From the NCBI RefSeq assembly GCF_000020325.1, contig NC_010730.1, forward strand, positions 951,501-1,015,500: a DNA stretch of 64,000 bases. Direction: 5' to 3'. Under the pieces are notes generated by a model. It worked only from the letters and a program-made list of their open reading frames with translations. It was not told the origin of the DNA and did not search any database. This stretch comes from Sulfurihydrogenibium sp. YO3AOP1. Its GTDB lineage: Bacteria > Aquificota > Aquificia > Aquificales > Hydrogenothermaceae. The translations under genes were made by a program, and so were the position numbers. Shown here piece after piece: positions 1 to 8,909 of this stretch (position 1 is its first letter; each line of letters starts with the position of its first letter).

Positions 1-654
1 ATAATTAATTATCTTAAACAATTTACAGCAGTTATGTTTAATTTTGCAAAGACATTTTTATCAAATGTTATTTTGATTTTTATTGCTATTTTTATTATGG
101 CTATAACCATTTTCTTTCTTTTTAAAGATGGATATAAGTTGTACAATTTGGTTTATTCAATAATTCCTTTAGAAAAAGAAGAAAAAGATTACTTATTTAG
201 TAATTCTTATGCCGCGGTTCAAGCTGTAATTCTTGGTTCTGTATTTGTAGCAATTGCTCAAGCTATAGCATCTTTAATTGGATTTTTGGTTGCTGACGTA
301 GAATACAGTCTTGTTCTTACTTTTCTGACATTTTTTGCTGCATTTATTCCTTTTGGCGGTGCGTCCTTAGTATGGGTTCCGGTAGCTATTTATCTTATGG
401 TCAGCAAAGGTCTTTTAGTAGGAATTCTTTTTGCTGTTTATGGAACTTTTGTAATTAGTACTGTGGATAATATTATCAGACCTATAGTTGTTGGAACTAA
501 AATTGACATGCACCCAATGATAATGTTTTTTGCTATTATTGGTGGATTAAGTACCTTTGGATTTCTTGGCATCTTTATTGCTCCTGTAATCGTTGCATTG
601 ATAGATGCTTTTATTATGCTTTATAAGAAGAGATATGGAATAGAAAATGAGTAA
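1..654 (+). CDS. AI-2E family transporter (PerM/YdiK type), C-terminal part
   Basis: The reading frame is open from base 1, so the gene enters from outside the window and only its last ~217 residues are seen. It shows several long hydrophobic helices, a Phe/Gly-rich stretch (FIPFGGASLVW) and the late segment DNIIRPIVVG, both typical of the C-terminal half of the PerM/AI-2E exporter superfamily. This is an inner-membrane protein. Members are linked to autoinducer export, cation antiport or permease roles, and the sequence does not decide which. It ends in a repeat-filled gap facing the convergent mazG gene. The family call is fairly sure; the substrate is unknown. Confidence 0.8.
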   Translation: MINYLKQFTAVMFNFAKTFLSNVILIFIAIFIMAITIFFLFKDGYKLYNLVYSIIPLEKEEKDYLFSNSYAAVQAVILGSVFVAIAQAIASLIGFLVADVEYSLVLTFLTFFAAFIPFGGASLVWVPVAIYLMVSKGLLVGILFAVYGTFVISTVDNIIRPIVVGTKIDMHPMIMFFAIIGGLSTFGFLGIFIAPVIVALIDAFIMLYKKRYGIENE

Positions 655-1062
655 AATGAGTAATGAGTAAATCATTTAAATAACAAAATCTAAACGTCAG
701 GTGAGAAATTCAATAAAAGTATGAGATTCTTCGCACGGCTTTAGAATGACAGATTTTTATTTTCCTTGTCATCCTGAACGTAGTGAAGGATCTTGTTTTT
801 TAATGTTTTTTAAAAAGAAAAAAAAAGAGATTCTTCGCTTACGCTCAGAATGACACCATTATAACGTTCTCTGTCATCCTGAAGCTGTAAAGCTGAAGGA
901 TCTCATGTTTTAATGCTTTTTAAAAAGAGAAACATGAGATTCTTCGCCGGCTGCAGAATGACAGTGTGGATTTTTACAAGCAGCCTCAGGAAAGAGGAGA
1001 TTCTTCGCCTACTTAGAAATGACAACGTTGATTTTTGCAAGCAGTCTGAGGTGTTTCTTAAA
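655..1062. repeat. cluster of MITE-like palindromic modules
   Basis: The gap between the convergent PerM and mazG genes has no convincing gene. It holds at least six copies of the module GAGATTCTTCGC...CAGAATGAC or its complement GTCATCCTGA...GAAGGATCT, starting near 724, 769, 829, 873, 937 and 997. The left edge begins with CGTCAGGTGAGAAATTC, the family-1 terminus. The right edge has a family-2-like terminus (TTTTTACAAGCAGCCTC near 970 and again near 1035). The 13-base word ATAACAAAATCTA flanks the cluster at about 681-693 and 1063-1075, like a target duplication. Confidence 0.8.
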
Positions 1063-1073
1063 GATAACAAAAT

Positions 1074-1838
1074 CTATCCCACAACACCTTTTGATTCATT
1101 CCAATATTTATCCATCTCTTCTAAACTCATCTCTTCTAACTTTTTACCTTGCTGTTTTACTTTCTGCTCAATGTAATTAAATCTTCTTATGCTTCTGTCT
1201 GTTGCTAAATGAAGTGCTTCTTCTGGGTCTATTTTTAAAAATCTTGCAAGATTGACAAGTGCAGTTAGAATATCTCCGAATTCATGGACTTTTTCTTCGT
1301 ATGTTTTGGCTTCTTTTAACTCTTGTATCTCTTCAAAGACTTTTTCCCATACATCGTTTATGTTTTCCCATTCAAATCCAACCTTTGCCATCCTATCTTG
1401 AACTTTATAAGAACGCAAAAGTGCCGGCATTCTTTTTGGAATTCCCTTTAAAATAGAGCTTTTTTCTTCTTGTTTTATTTGGTGCCACTGTTTTAAAACT
1501 TCTTCGGCATTTTTAGCCTCTGACTCTCCAAAAACATGCGGATGTCTTTTTATAAGCTTTTTTATTAGTCTATCTATTACAGCAACTATATCAAACTTAC
1601 CTTCATCTTTTTTGATTTGGCTATGGAAAACAACCTGTAATAAAACATCTCCAAGCTCTTCTATCATCTTTTCATCATCGTTTTCTTCAATTGCTTCTAA
1701 TAGCTCATAAGCTTCTTCTATGAGATTATTTTTAATAGATTGATTTGTTTGCTCTTTATCCCACGGACATTCTTTTCTTAATCTTTGAACTATCTCGACA
1801 AGCTCTTGAAACTTCTTTCCTTCCTCTTTACATTCCAT
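1074..1838 (-). CDS. mazG: nucleoside triphosphate pyrophosphohydrolase MazG
   Basis: MazG hydrolyses (d)NTPs to (d)NMP and pyrophosphate in the cytosol, cleaning the nucleotide pool and modulating stress signalling. The 254-residue length and duplicated MazG fold match the long bacterial form. The first domain carries CPWDKEQ, then EEAYELLEA and EELGDVLLQVVFH, which supply the metal-binding Glu/Asp residues. A second, more diverged repeat (EFGDILTALVNLARFL) lies near residue 190. It is the last gene of a minus-strand run thyX-ubiB-mazG, with 12 bp between it and ubiB. Its stop abuts the MITE cluster. Confidence 0.93.
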   Translation of the reverse strand: MECKEEGKKFQELVEIVQRLRKECPWDKEQTNQSIKNNLIEEAYELLEAIEENDDEKMIEELGDVLLQVVFHSQIKKDEGKFDIVAVIDRLIKKLIKRHPHVFGESEAKNAEEVLKQWHQIKQEEKSSILKGIPKRMPALLRSYKVQDRMAKVGFEWENINDVWEKVFEEIQELKEAKTYEEKVHEFGDILTALVNLARFLKIDPEEALHLATDRSIRRFNYIEQKVKQQGKKLEEMSLEEMDKYWNESKGVVG

Positions 1839-1850
1839 TGTTAACTCCTC

Positions 1851-3431
1851 TCACTGTCTCACGATCTTGTATAAAAGTATAACAAACATAAAAATTGAAA
1901 TATATAACATTAAGTTTGCCATAAAAGGCTGATTTGACAGATGAAAAAGTGCAGATGAAACTAAAAATGCAAAAAAGATTATAGCCAAAACAATTTTATT
2001 TATCTGATTTTTATAAAATTCTTGAAGTTCTTCTATGTCTTTAAAAATTACTCTAAAAGTAAGTCTTTCTATGTTAAGCGTTTTTATTATTCTGTCTAAT
2101 TTAAATGAAAGGTTGTAATAAAAGTTAGCTATATCCATAGCTTCTTCAAACTTTTCTTTTATATAGTCTTTTGTTGATTTTGTTAAGAATTTCGTAAGTC
2201 TTTCTGTTGGGTTAAAGTTAGGGTCTAAGTATCGGATTAGTCCATCAAGTCCAATAGATGCCTTTCCAAGATATGCTAAGGTTGTAGGAAGGTAAAGATT
2301 ACATTCTCTTACAAGTTCAATGATTTCTAAAACCATATCTTTTAGATTTATGTTTTGAAGTGTCTTGTTGTAGTATCTGTCAATAAAGACTTCTACTAAG
2401 CTTTCAAGCTTCTCAATGTCTGATTTTGGGCTAATCATGCCCATGCCTTCGTAAAAGTTCATAGCTAAGGTTTTGTTTTTGTTGACAACCGCAAATATAT
2501 GCTCGTAAAGTAATCTCTTTTTCTCTTCCGATAACGTTCCTACCATTCCAAAATCTAAAAGGACCAAGGTTTTGTCTTCTTTTATTAGCAGATTTCCTGG
2601 GTGAGGGTCTGCATGGTAAAAGCCGTCATAAAAAACCATCTTATAGTAAGCATCTGTAATAAGTCTTGCTATATCCTGTTTTTCTGATGTTGTCAGTTGT
2701 ATCTGATTTATCTTTTTACCTTCTATAAACTCTAAAACTAATATATTTTTTGTTGAATACTGCGGATAATACTTTGGTATGTAAAACTTTTCATTGAAAT
2801 TTTCAAAGTTTTTTCTAAATGTCTGTATGTTAGATGCTTCTATCTCAAAATCTGCTTCTCTTAAGGTTGTAAACTTATATTGATAGATGACAGATTTTAG
2901 GTTTAGGTCTTTGACAGTTTTAGAATGCCTTTCTAAAAAAGATATGACTTTGTAAAATACTTCCGCATCTAAGGATATCAGCTCTTCTAAGTTTGGTCTT
3001 TTTACTTTTATTGCTACTATTTCGCCTGTTTTTAAAATACCTTTATAAACTTGTGCTATTGATGCAGAGCCAATAGGATTTGGGTCTACATAAGTAAAAA
3101 CCTCTTCTATTTTTTGATTAAGTTCTTTTTCAATGATGTTTTTTATTATTTCAAAATCAACAGGTTTGACGTTGTCTTGAAGTTTTATAAGTTCAAGGAT
3201 TACAGATTGGGGGACTATATCCGGTCTTATGCTTAGCACTTGACCAAGCTTTATGAATGATGGACCAAGTTTTTCTAAGGTTTCTCTAATTCTTTGTGGT
3301 CCAAGGGATGGGTCTGTTTCTATGCCAAAAAGTGCTTTAAAATAATCATAAATATTGTATATTCCAAGCTTTGATAACTCTAAGGTTATATCTTTAAATC
3401 TTTTATAAAGCTTTAGCTTTTTATTAAGCAC
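1851..3431 (-). CDS. ubiB: ABC1/AarF/UbiB-family atypical kinase
   Basis: UbiB-family membrane-linked ATPases/kinases support quinone biosynthesis. Visible hallmarks are the KxGQ motif in FIKLGQVLSIRPDIVP, the Ala-rich nucleotide loop GSASIAQVYKG, the lysine strand VAIKVKRP, the catalytic YHADPHPGNLL and the metal-binding LLDFGMVG. Two hydrophobic helices close the 526-residue protein, as in the family. A GTG start just after the thyX stop is chosen; the two genes are separated by one base and look co-transcribed. Aquificota use demethylmenaquinone or related quinones, so the exact pathway step is open and the symbol denotes the family. Confidence 0.88.
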   Translation of the reverse strand: MLNKKLKLYKRFKDITLELSKLGIYNIYDYFKALFGIETDPSLGPQRIRETLEKLGPSFIKLGQVLSIRPDIVPQSVILELIKLQDNVKPVDFEIIKNIIEKELNQKIEEVFTYVDPNPIGSASIAQVYKGILKTGEIVAIKVKRPNLEELISLDAEVFYKVISFLERHSKTVKDLNLKSVIYQYKFTTLREADFEIEASNIQTFRKNFENFNEKFYIPKYYPQYSTKNILVLEFIEGKKINQIQLTTSEKQDIARLITDAYYKMVFYDGFYHADPHPGNLLIKEDKTLVLLDFGMVGTLSEEKKRLLYEHIFAVVNKNKTLAMNFYEGMGMISPKSDIEKLESLVEVFIDRYYNKTLQNINLKDMVLEIIELVRECNLYLPTTLAYLGKASIGLDGLIRYLDPNFNPTERLTKFLTKSTKDYIKEKFEEAMDIANFYYNLSFKLDRIIKTLNIERLTFRVIFKDIEELQEFYKNQINKIVLAIIFFAFLVSSALFHLSNQPFMANLMLYISIFMFVILLYKIVRQ

Positions 3432-3432
3432 C

Positions 3433-4407
3433 TTAAGAATCCAAGATTTCTTTCATCAATTTAGCAACATTTCTAATTTCCCACTGGGCATGGGGTGTAT
3501 TTCTTTTTTCTATAAAGTCTTTGATCCAACTTAACGTTCCTGAAACTACGATTGTTGTTCTCCTTCCTGTCGGCAAGAAAAATCTTGCATCCTCTCTTTT
3601 TATTTTATACCCATACACAAGCAAATCATATATATACTGTGATAGTTCATCGTGTAGTTTTGCTAGCTCATAGGCTCTAATTTTTGACTTTAATTCTAAA
3701 AATTTAGGCTCAGGGATTTCTTCTTTAAGATTTTTTAAAACTTCATAAATTTCAGCCATTGTTTGATTCATTCCGGAAACATCTACTTCTATCTCTTCTT
3801 GAGATTCTAAAATAGATGGTGGCAAGACTGTATAGTTTTCATCTTCTCTTACATATCTTTGACTTCTTTGTGAGAAATTTAATGCGGTATGGCGAACTAA
3901 CTGATGGGTCATAGCTCTACTAACTCCATCAATAAAAAACACGGCGTAGCCGTCATACTCTTTTTTTAACCCTATAAGAGAAACTGTTAGATCGCCTTCT
4001 GTACGAATCTCTATGGGGTCAACAGGTGTATCATATTCTGCAAGCTTTTCAAAAGCTTTAAAATATTCACTTTCATTAATTTTTAAAAGTTCTTCTAAAT
4101 AGTGTCTTAAAGATACTCCAATCACATCCGGATATTTTGGGTTGTAGTGGGTTTTAAAATAGGTAGCACCAATCCTTAAAGCGTTTTCCTCTCCTACTTT
4201 TTTATACACAAAAGAATGGGCAAAAACAGAAAAATGCTTATAATTTCCAAGCTTAGATAAAAACTCTGCTCTTTTTTGTTTTTCTACTACCCTTGGGTCG
4301 TTTAAAAGAGAATTTAAATCTCCACTGTTATAACAAACCCTTGCCCCAAGAGCTGTAAATGGAAAACTGTCTTTAAAGTCTTCTATAGAAAAGAAATTAA
4401 GCAGCAT
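3433..4407 (-). CDS. thyX: flavin-dependent thymidylate synthase ThyX
   Basis: ThyX methylates dUMP to dTMP using methylenetetrahydrofolate, FAD and NADPH. The core is recognisable: KHFSVFAHSFVY near residue 57, the signature region starting at R172-H173, SQRYV, and the C-terminal LPTGRRTTIVVSGTLSWIKDF block. The protein has 324 residues against about 220-250 for common ThyX; the extra length lies mainly between residues 70 and 160. The usual RHRx7S signature reads R172-H173-T174 with S182, so the third position is Thr instead of Arg. It heads the thyX-ubiB-mazG run. No thyA is seen in this window. Confidence 0.88.
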   Translation of the reverse strand: MLLNFFSIEDFKDSFPFTALGARVCYNSGDLNSLLNDPRVVEKQKRAEFLSKLGNYKHFSVFAHSFVYKKVGEENALRIGATYFKTHYNPKYPDVIGVSLRHYLEELLKINESEYFKAFEKLAEYDTPVDPIEIRTEGDLTVSLIGLKKEYDGYAVFFIDGVSRAMTHQLVRHTALNFSQRSQRYVREDENYTVLPPSILESQEEIEVDVSGMNQTMAEIYEVLKNLKEEIPEPKFLELKSKIRAYELAKLHDELSQYIYDLLVYGYKIKREDARFFLPTGRRTTIVVSGTLSWIKDFIEKRNTPHAQWEIRNVAKLMKEILDS

Positions 4408-4456
4408 TTTTTATCTCCAATGATGTGTTTATATTGTATATATTTTAACTTAAACT

Positions 4457-4636
4457 TATACCTTAGGTGAGAAATTAATGATTTTCATAGAATTTAAAGA
4501 GGAGGAGATCCTTCGGACTTACGTCCTCAGGATGACAGCCAAGGTTGAATGATAAGCATCAGAGATAGCCTTCCTTGTCATCCTACAGCCGGCGAAGAAT
4601 CTCATACTTTTATTGAATTTCTCACCTGACGTATAA
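4457..4636. repeat. family-1 MITE, full-length copy
   Basis: This element of about 178 bp begins TATACCTTAGGTGAGAAATT and ends with the complement of TATACGTCAGGTGAGAAATT. The 20-bp terminal inverted repeats differ at two positions. Inside are two modules: GATCCTTCGGACTTACG...CAGGATGACAG, then GTCATCCTACAGCCGGCGAAGAATCTC. It fills the gap between the divergent thyX and PAS genes, and no ORF fits it. Upstream of the PAS gene only ~65 bp remain for a promoter. Confidence 0.85.
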
Positions 4637-4703
4637 AATTTTGCTAAACTATTATATTAAATTGACGAAAAAGAGGTAAAAATCTTTACGGAGGGAATAT
4701 TTA

Positions 4704-5216
4704 ATGCGACCAAAGATTGAACCTAAACCAATTGAAAAGCCTGTCCCGTCTGACAAGTTTCTTGTATCTAAGACAGATACAAAAGGCATTATCACTTATG
4801 CAAATCCAATATTTATTGAAATTTCTGGATACACAGAGGATGAGTTAATCGGTGCAAATCATAACATTGTTAGACATCCAGATATGCCAAGGACTGTTTT
4901 TAAGCTTCTTTGGGATACTATACAGAAAGGAGATGAAATTTTTGCATATGTAAAAAACATGGCGAAAGATGGCAGTTATTACTGGGTGTTTGGACACGTG
5001 ACTCCAACCTTTGACAGCTCAGGAAAGATCATTGGTTATCAATCAGACAGAAGACCTGTTAGAAATAGAGAGTTTTTAAATGGTGTTATAATTCCATTAT
5101 ACCAAGAGCTAAAAAAAGAAGAGCAAAATGGACTGGATGCAGGAATGAGAAAGCTTGAAGAAACGCTTAATAAAGCTGGAATGTCTTATGAAGAATTCAT
5201 TTTTAAAAACTATTAA
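4704..5216 (+). CDS. PAS-domain redox/energy sensor (Aer/CetB-like, no MCP domain)
   Basis: This is a 170-residue soluble protein with one PAS domain over about residues 20-125. Features such as TDTKGIITYANPIF, GYTEDELIGANHNIVRHPDMP and DGSYYWVFGHVTP match the Aer-type FAD-binding PAS of aerotaxis receptors. No membrane or MCP signalling part is fused to it. A charged coiled tail follows. It stands directly upstream of a membrane MCP without a sensor domain, as in the Campylobacter CetB-CetA pair, so it is inferred to give redox input to that MCP. The start has a good site (CGGAGGG) ten bases upstream. FAD binding is not proven. Confidence 0.82.
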   Translation: MRPKIEPKPIEKPVPSDKFLVSKTDTKGIITYANPIFIEISGYTEDELIGANHNIVRHPDMPRTVFKLLWDTIQKGDEIFAYVKNMAKDGSYYWVFGHVTPTFDSSGKIIGYQSDRRPVRNREFLNGVIIPLYQELKKEEQNGLDAGMRKLEETLNKAGMSYEEFIFKNY

Positions 5217-5220
5217 AAAA

Positions 5221-5328
5221 GTGAGTAAGTGAGACGTAAGTAGGTGAGAAAGTGAAAGATGTATTTACATTATTAAGAAAAGTTTTTAACCACTTCCACT
5301 TATTCACTTTCTCGCTTACTCACTTCAC
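5221..5328. repeat. octamer-array inverted repeat 1 (GTGAGTAA family)
   Basis: The left arm (5221-5258) is a degenerate tandem array of the word GTGAGTAA. The right arm (5290-5328) is the complementary array (TTACTCAC), starting with CCACTTCCACTTA. They could fold into a long hairpin with a loop of about 30 nt, placed between the PAS gene stop and the AAAGGAGG ribosome site of the next MCP. The same design recurs at four further gaps of this cluster. Confidence 0.9.
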
Positions 5329-5343
5329 AAAAGGAGGTAAACA

Positions 5344-6795
5344 ATGACAACACACAAAGTTTCTTCGTTAACTAAAATACAGTATGCCAATATGCTGTCA
5401 ATAGGGATATTTACATTTGCTCTTGTAATTGAAGTTTACAAGCATGGATTTGATTTTATTAGAATCCTTAATATTATCAACTTCTTAACTGCTTGGTATA
5501 TATTTGTTAACATTAAAAAAGTTCAAGGGTTTGTAAGTAGGATAAGTAATGTTGTAAGCAAAGCAGAAAGGGGGGACCTTGAGTCAAGATTAGTAAAAGA
5601 AAAAGAAGGCGGTGAGCTTTTAAAACTTGCTTATGATGTGAATTATTTGTTAGACCAAGTGGATGCATTTTTAAGAGAAGTTCAGAGTCCATTAGAGTAT
5701 GCATCCAAGAGAAAATACTGGAGAAAGGTTATAACTGATGGCTTTACAGGTACGTTTAAATCAGTGGCTGAAAAGCTAAATGTTCCTTTGAAAGCCATAG
5801 AAAATAATGACAGATTTATAGAAAAAACAAAGATGATAGAAGAGCTTTCTCATTTAGGTGGTGGCATACAGGGTAATTTAAAAGTTATTTCAGAAGATTT
5901 AAATAAACTTGTAAGCAAACTTTCTTTAATTAAAGAAGAAAGTAAAAAAACTGTAGATATAGCAGTAGAAGGAAATAAAGAGATAGAAAAGATAGTTAAC
6001 GACTTGTCGCAGGTAATAAAAAATATTGAAGAGTCAAACAGAGTAATACAAAATTTAGCTAAGAAAACAGAAGATATTAGCGTTGTTGTTTCATTGATTA
6101 AAGATATAGCAGACCAAACAAACTTGCTCGCTTTAAACGCAGCAATAGAAGTGGCAAGAGCTGGAGAGATGGGAAGAGGCTTTGCAGTAGTTGCAGACGA
6201 AGTTAGAAAGCTTGCAGAAAGAACCCAAAAGGCAACAGAAGAAGTAACACAAGCAATAGCTGTACTTCAAGAAGAAAGCAAGAATACATTAGCCAAATCA
6301 GAAAAAATGGTAGAAATAACCCAAGCTTCAGCTAAATCAATCACAGGTATGACAGATATCTTAAAAGCTTTCCAAGATACAGCATTAAACAACGAAAAAT
6401 TAACAGAAATCATGGCAACTCAGGCATTCCTATCTTCTAAAAAATTAGACCATATAATATTTAAAAACAATGTTTACTCAAGCGTAACCCAAGAAAAAAT
6501 GACATTTAAATTTACAGACCATTATAATTGTGCGTTTGGCAAATGGTATTACGGCGATGGTGTTAAGGAATTTGATGGAATAACATCATTTAAAGAGATT
6601 GAAAAATATCATGCAAACTTCCACAATGCTTTATACAATATCGTCGAAATAATAGAAAATAATAAAGATATATTAAAACATAAAGAACTGATATTTAAAT
6701 CTTTTGAAACTGCTGAAAAAGAATCTCAAGAACTGTTTAAAGAAATGGATAAAGTTGCTGAAGAGAAAGCGAGAAGGCTTGGAATACAATTTTAG
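5344..6795 (+). CDS. membrane methyl-accepting chemotaxis protein with C-terminal CZB domain (CetA-like)
   Basis: This 483-residue receptor has two closely spaced membrane helices (about residues 13-31 and 38-56) with only a few residues between them, so it has no periplasmic sensor domain. A HAMP-like region follows (about 57-160), then the MCP signalling hairpin with the tip [20 protein letters not shown] near residue 258. A C-terminal CZB zinc-sensing domain follows ([14 protein letters not shown] and ...[11 protein letters not shown]). The pattern matches Aer/CetA receptors, which take input from a separate PAS protein; the PAS gene just upstream is the obvious partner. The tip has EVARAGE where EAARAGE is usual. 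A strong GGAGG site precedes the ATG. Confidence 0.88.
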   Translation: MTTHKVSSLTKIQYANMLSIGIFTFALVIEVYKHGFDFIRILNIINFLTAWYIFVNIKKVQGFVSRISNVVSKAERGDLESRLVKEKEGGELLKLAYDVNYLLDQVDAFLREVQSPLEYASKRKYWRKVITDGFTGTFKSVAEKLNVPLKAIENNDRFIEKTKMIEELSHLGGGIQGNLKVISEDLNKLVSKLSLIKEESKKTVDIAVEGNKEIEKIVNDLSQVIKNIEESNRVIQNLAKKTEDISVVVSLIKDIADQTNLLALNAAIEVARAGEMGRGFAVVADEVRKLAERTQKATEEVTQAIAVLQEESKNTLAKSEKMVEITQASAKSITGMTDILKAFQDTALNNEKLTEIMATQAFLSSKKLDHIIFKNNVYSSVTQEKMTFKFTDHYNCAFGKWYYGDGVKEFDGITSFKEIEKYHANFHNALYNIVEIIENNKDILKHKELIFKSFETAEKESQELFKEMDKVAEEKARRLGIQF

Positions 6796-6797
6796 AA

Positions 6798-6915
6798 GTG
6801 AGTAAGTGAATAGGTGAACAAGTGAGTAAGTGGAATTGGTTAGATAATTTTTTTATGTTAAAACCTTATCCACCGTCTCACTTACTCACGTCTCACTTAC
6901 TCACTTATTCACTAC
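6798..6915. repeat. octamer-array inverted repeat 2
   Basis: The left arm (6798-6833) is GTGAGTAA-type octamers starting two bases after the MCP stop. The right arm (6870-6915) is complementary TTACTCAC octamers. It is followed at once by CTCCGAAGGAGG, in which CTCC can pair with GGAG across a GAA loop and so cover the ribosome site of the next gene. Confidence 0.9.
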
Positions 6916-6932
6916 TCCGAAGGAGGTAAGCA

Positions 6933-8420
6933 ATGGGTTTATTTGGCGGATCAAACAAAGAAAGAGAAAGACAGCTTGAAGCACAGCTTGCTGAATGCCA
7001 AAAACAGCTACAAGAATTATCTAAGTTAGAAAAAGGCAGTGATGAGTACGAGGAAAAGTATCTTGAGTTTAAGCAGGCTTTAGACAATCTATCTGAAGAG
7101 GCTGTATTTTTTGCAACAGCAGAGTTTAGAGAAGGAAAAGCGGGCAATGAGATTGTTTATGTCAATAGAAAAGGAAAAGAGATTATAGACAAAATGTCGC
7201 AAGATATCAGGTCTAATTTTGGGATAGAAATCAATTCAAACAACATTATTGGGAAATCTATACATATCTTTCACAAAGACCCAGAAAGGATAAAACAGCT
7301 TTTAAAAGCTTTAAAGCCCGGAGAAGTAAAAAGAAATGCAGATATAAAAGTAGGAAACACTATTATTCAATCAGACAGGTCAGTGATTGCTGATAAAAAT
7401 GGAAATGTAAAATACTACATGACATCAATGAAAGATGTGACAGCCGAAAGATTGATAGAACAAAAAATTATACCTTTAAACGCAAAAAATACAGCGTTAG
7501 CAGTATACAACTCTGTAAAAACACTTATTAATCAAATCATTTTAGACATCTATATTCAAAACCAGCTTCAAAGCTTACTGAATGAAACACACGGTATTGT
7601 TAAAGAAGTAGAATCTTTAAAAGAGACTACAGCAGCAACTCAGAAAAAGATAAAAGATTCTGAAAATGTTTTAAATCTTATTTTGGAGATTTCTGAACAG
7701 ACAAACTTGTTATCATTAAACGCAGCGATTGAAGCGGCAAGAGCTGGAGAGATGGGAAGAGGTTTTGCAGTAGTTGCTGATGAAGTTAGAAAGCTTGCAG
7801 AAAGAACAGGAAAATCTACAGAAGATGTTAGAAAAATAATCTCGGCTGTAATATCAGAAGTATCTCAAACAGCAAACCTTGTAGACAAAGCAGTAGCCAG
7901 AATACTAAAAAATTCAGAAAACTTTGAAACATCTTCCAATGATTTAAAAAGATATGCAACAGAAATAGAAAATTCTTCAAAAAAAACATTCAACGAGCTT
8001 TTAGATTCATGGAATGTATTCAGAGAGTTGAAAGAAACAACAAAAAATGAAAATCTAAAGCTTTATATATATTTAATCGAAAAAATCATAGACCATGCTA
8101 AGTTTATGCTTAACATAGCTGAAGCAGTTGAAAGAAAAGAAATTATCAACGTTGTATCTCATCATGAATGTGATTTAGGTAAATGGTATTACTCTGTTGG
8201 TTCAAAAGAAATAACAATATGCGGAGCAGAAGGAGAAAGGTTATTTAGAGATATTGAAGCTCCACACAAAAATTTACACGATATAGGCAGACAAGTTATG
8301 GAAGCAATGAAAAGAGGAAACATGGACGAGCTTATACAACTGCTTAGCAAAATGTTAGAAGATAGCCAAAATATAATCAATGATTTAGTAAGATTGGGTG
8401 AAAGCTGTATTAGAACGTGA
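6933..8420 (+). CDS. cytoplasmic PAS-containing methyl-accepting chemotaxis protein with CZB domain
   Basis: This is a 495-residue receptor without membrane helices. Order of parts: a coiled N-terminus (about 1-45), a PAS domain (about 50-175, with [12 protein letters not shown] and [13 protein letters not shown]), a short helical connector, and the MCP hairpin with tip [20 protein letters not shown] near residue 255. A CZB domain follows ([15 protein letters not shown], then [13 protein letters not shown]), whose His/Cys residues are the expected zinc ligands. CZB-MCPs sense zinc or oxidants such as HOCl in other bacteria; here that is inference. It is the second of three receptor genes in the block. 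Confidence 0.88.
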   Translation: MGLFGGSNKERERQLEAQLAECQKQLQELSKLEKGSDEYEEKYLEFKQALDNLSEEAVFFATAEFREGKAGNEIVYVNRKGKEIIDKMSQDIRSNFGIEINSNNIIGKSIHIFHKDPERIKQLLKALKPGEVKRNADIKVGNTIIQSDRSVIADKNGNVKYYMTSMKDVTAERLIEQKIIPLNAKNTALAVYNSVKTLINQIILDIYIQNQLQSLLNETHGIVKEVESLKETTAATQKKIKDSENVLNLILEISEQTNLLSLNAAIEAARAGEMGRGFAVVADEVRKLAERTGKSTEDVRKIISAVISEVSQTANLVDKAVARILKNSENFETSSNDLKRYATEIENSSKKTFNELLDSWNVFRELKETTKNENLKLYIYLIEKIIDHAKFMLNIAEAVERKEIINVVSHHECDLGKWYYSVGSKEITICGAEGERLFRDIEAPHKNLHDIGRQVMEAMKRGNMDELIQLLSKMLEDSQNIINDLVRLGESCIRT

Positions 8421-8461
8421 AACGTTAAACGTTAAACGTTAAAAAAAATGGAGGTAAAGAA

Positions 8462-8719
8462 ATGGAAAACCAAGAAATTAATAAAAACGTAGAAGATATA
8501 AAGAGAATGGTAGATACAATAAAGAAGATAGCTAAGCAAAGCAACTTGCTTGCACTAAATGCAGCTATAGAAGCTGCAAGAGTTGGAGAGATGGGTAAAG
8601 GATTCTCCGTTGTAGCAAGTGAATTTAGAAAGTTAGCAGATGACACCAATAAAATAGCAACAGAAATAGCAATATTAATATCTAATTTGGAAGAAGAACT
8701 TAAAAACGTGAGTAGGTGA
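8462..8719 (+). CDS. stand-alone MCP signalling-tip protein (85 residues)
   Basis: The whole protein is one MCP hairpin: a helix of about 35 residues, the highly conserved tip ([19 protein letters not shown]), then [18 protein letters not shown] and a short return helix. Sensor, membrane, HAMP and adaptation helices are all absent. It has its own ATG and a GGAGG site nine bases upstream, and the sequence is clean, so it looks like a working small gene and not a decayed receptor. It could dock to CheW/CheA and act as an array filler, inhibitor or soluble activator; none of this is shown. The stop codon lies inside the octamer array that follows. Confidence 0.7.
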   Translation: MENQEINKNVEDIKRMVDTIKKIAKQSNLLALNAAIEAARVGEMGKGFSVVASEFRKLADDTNKIATEIAILISNLEEELKNVSR

Positions 8720-8891
8720 GGAAGTGAGTAGGTGAGTAAGTAAGTGAAGTGAGAAAATGAGTAGGTGGATAAGGATTTTTTAAAAATATGTTAAAACCAA
8801 TTTCACTATCTCACTTTCTCACTTATTCACTTATTCACTTTTTAAAAAACCACTTCCACTTACTCGCTTACTCACATCTCACTTACTCACT
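8708..8891. repeat. octamer-array inverted repeat 3 (longest)
   Basis: The left arm (8708-8774) begins within the last codons of the MCP-tip gene and supplies its TGA stop. The right arm (8801-8891) is a longer complementary array in two blocks, split by TTTAAAAAA. The CCACTTCCACTTA block seen in arrays 1, 4 and 5 is present near 8850. GGAGG for cheV follows at 8900. Confidence 0.9.
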
Positions 8892-8909
8892 TTAAAAAAG
8901 GAGGTTAAA

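Noticed and set aside
655-1062. Possible CRISPR array because of many similar short repeats
   Set aside because: Repeats alternate in orientation, vary in sequence and spacing, have transposon-like ends, and no cas genes are in the window.
913-1176. Small plus-strand ORF at the mazG end
   Set aside because: It translates MITE modules and antisense mazG, with no ribosome site or family match.
8419-8445. AACGTTA triple repeat after the PAS-MCP gene as a regulatory operator
   Set aside because: It is a short 7-bp tandem repeat of only three units with no partner elsewhere in the window; too little to claim a function.
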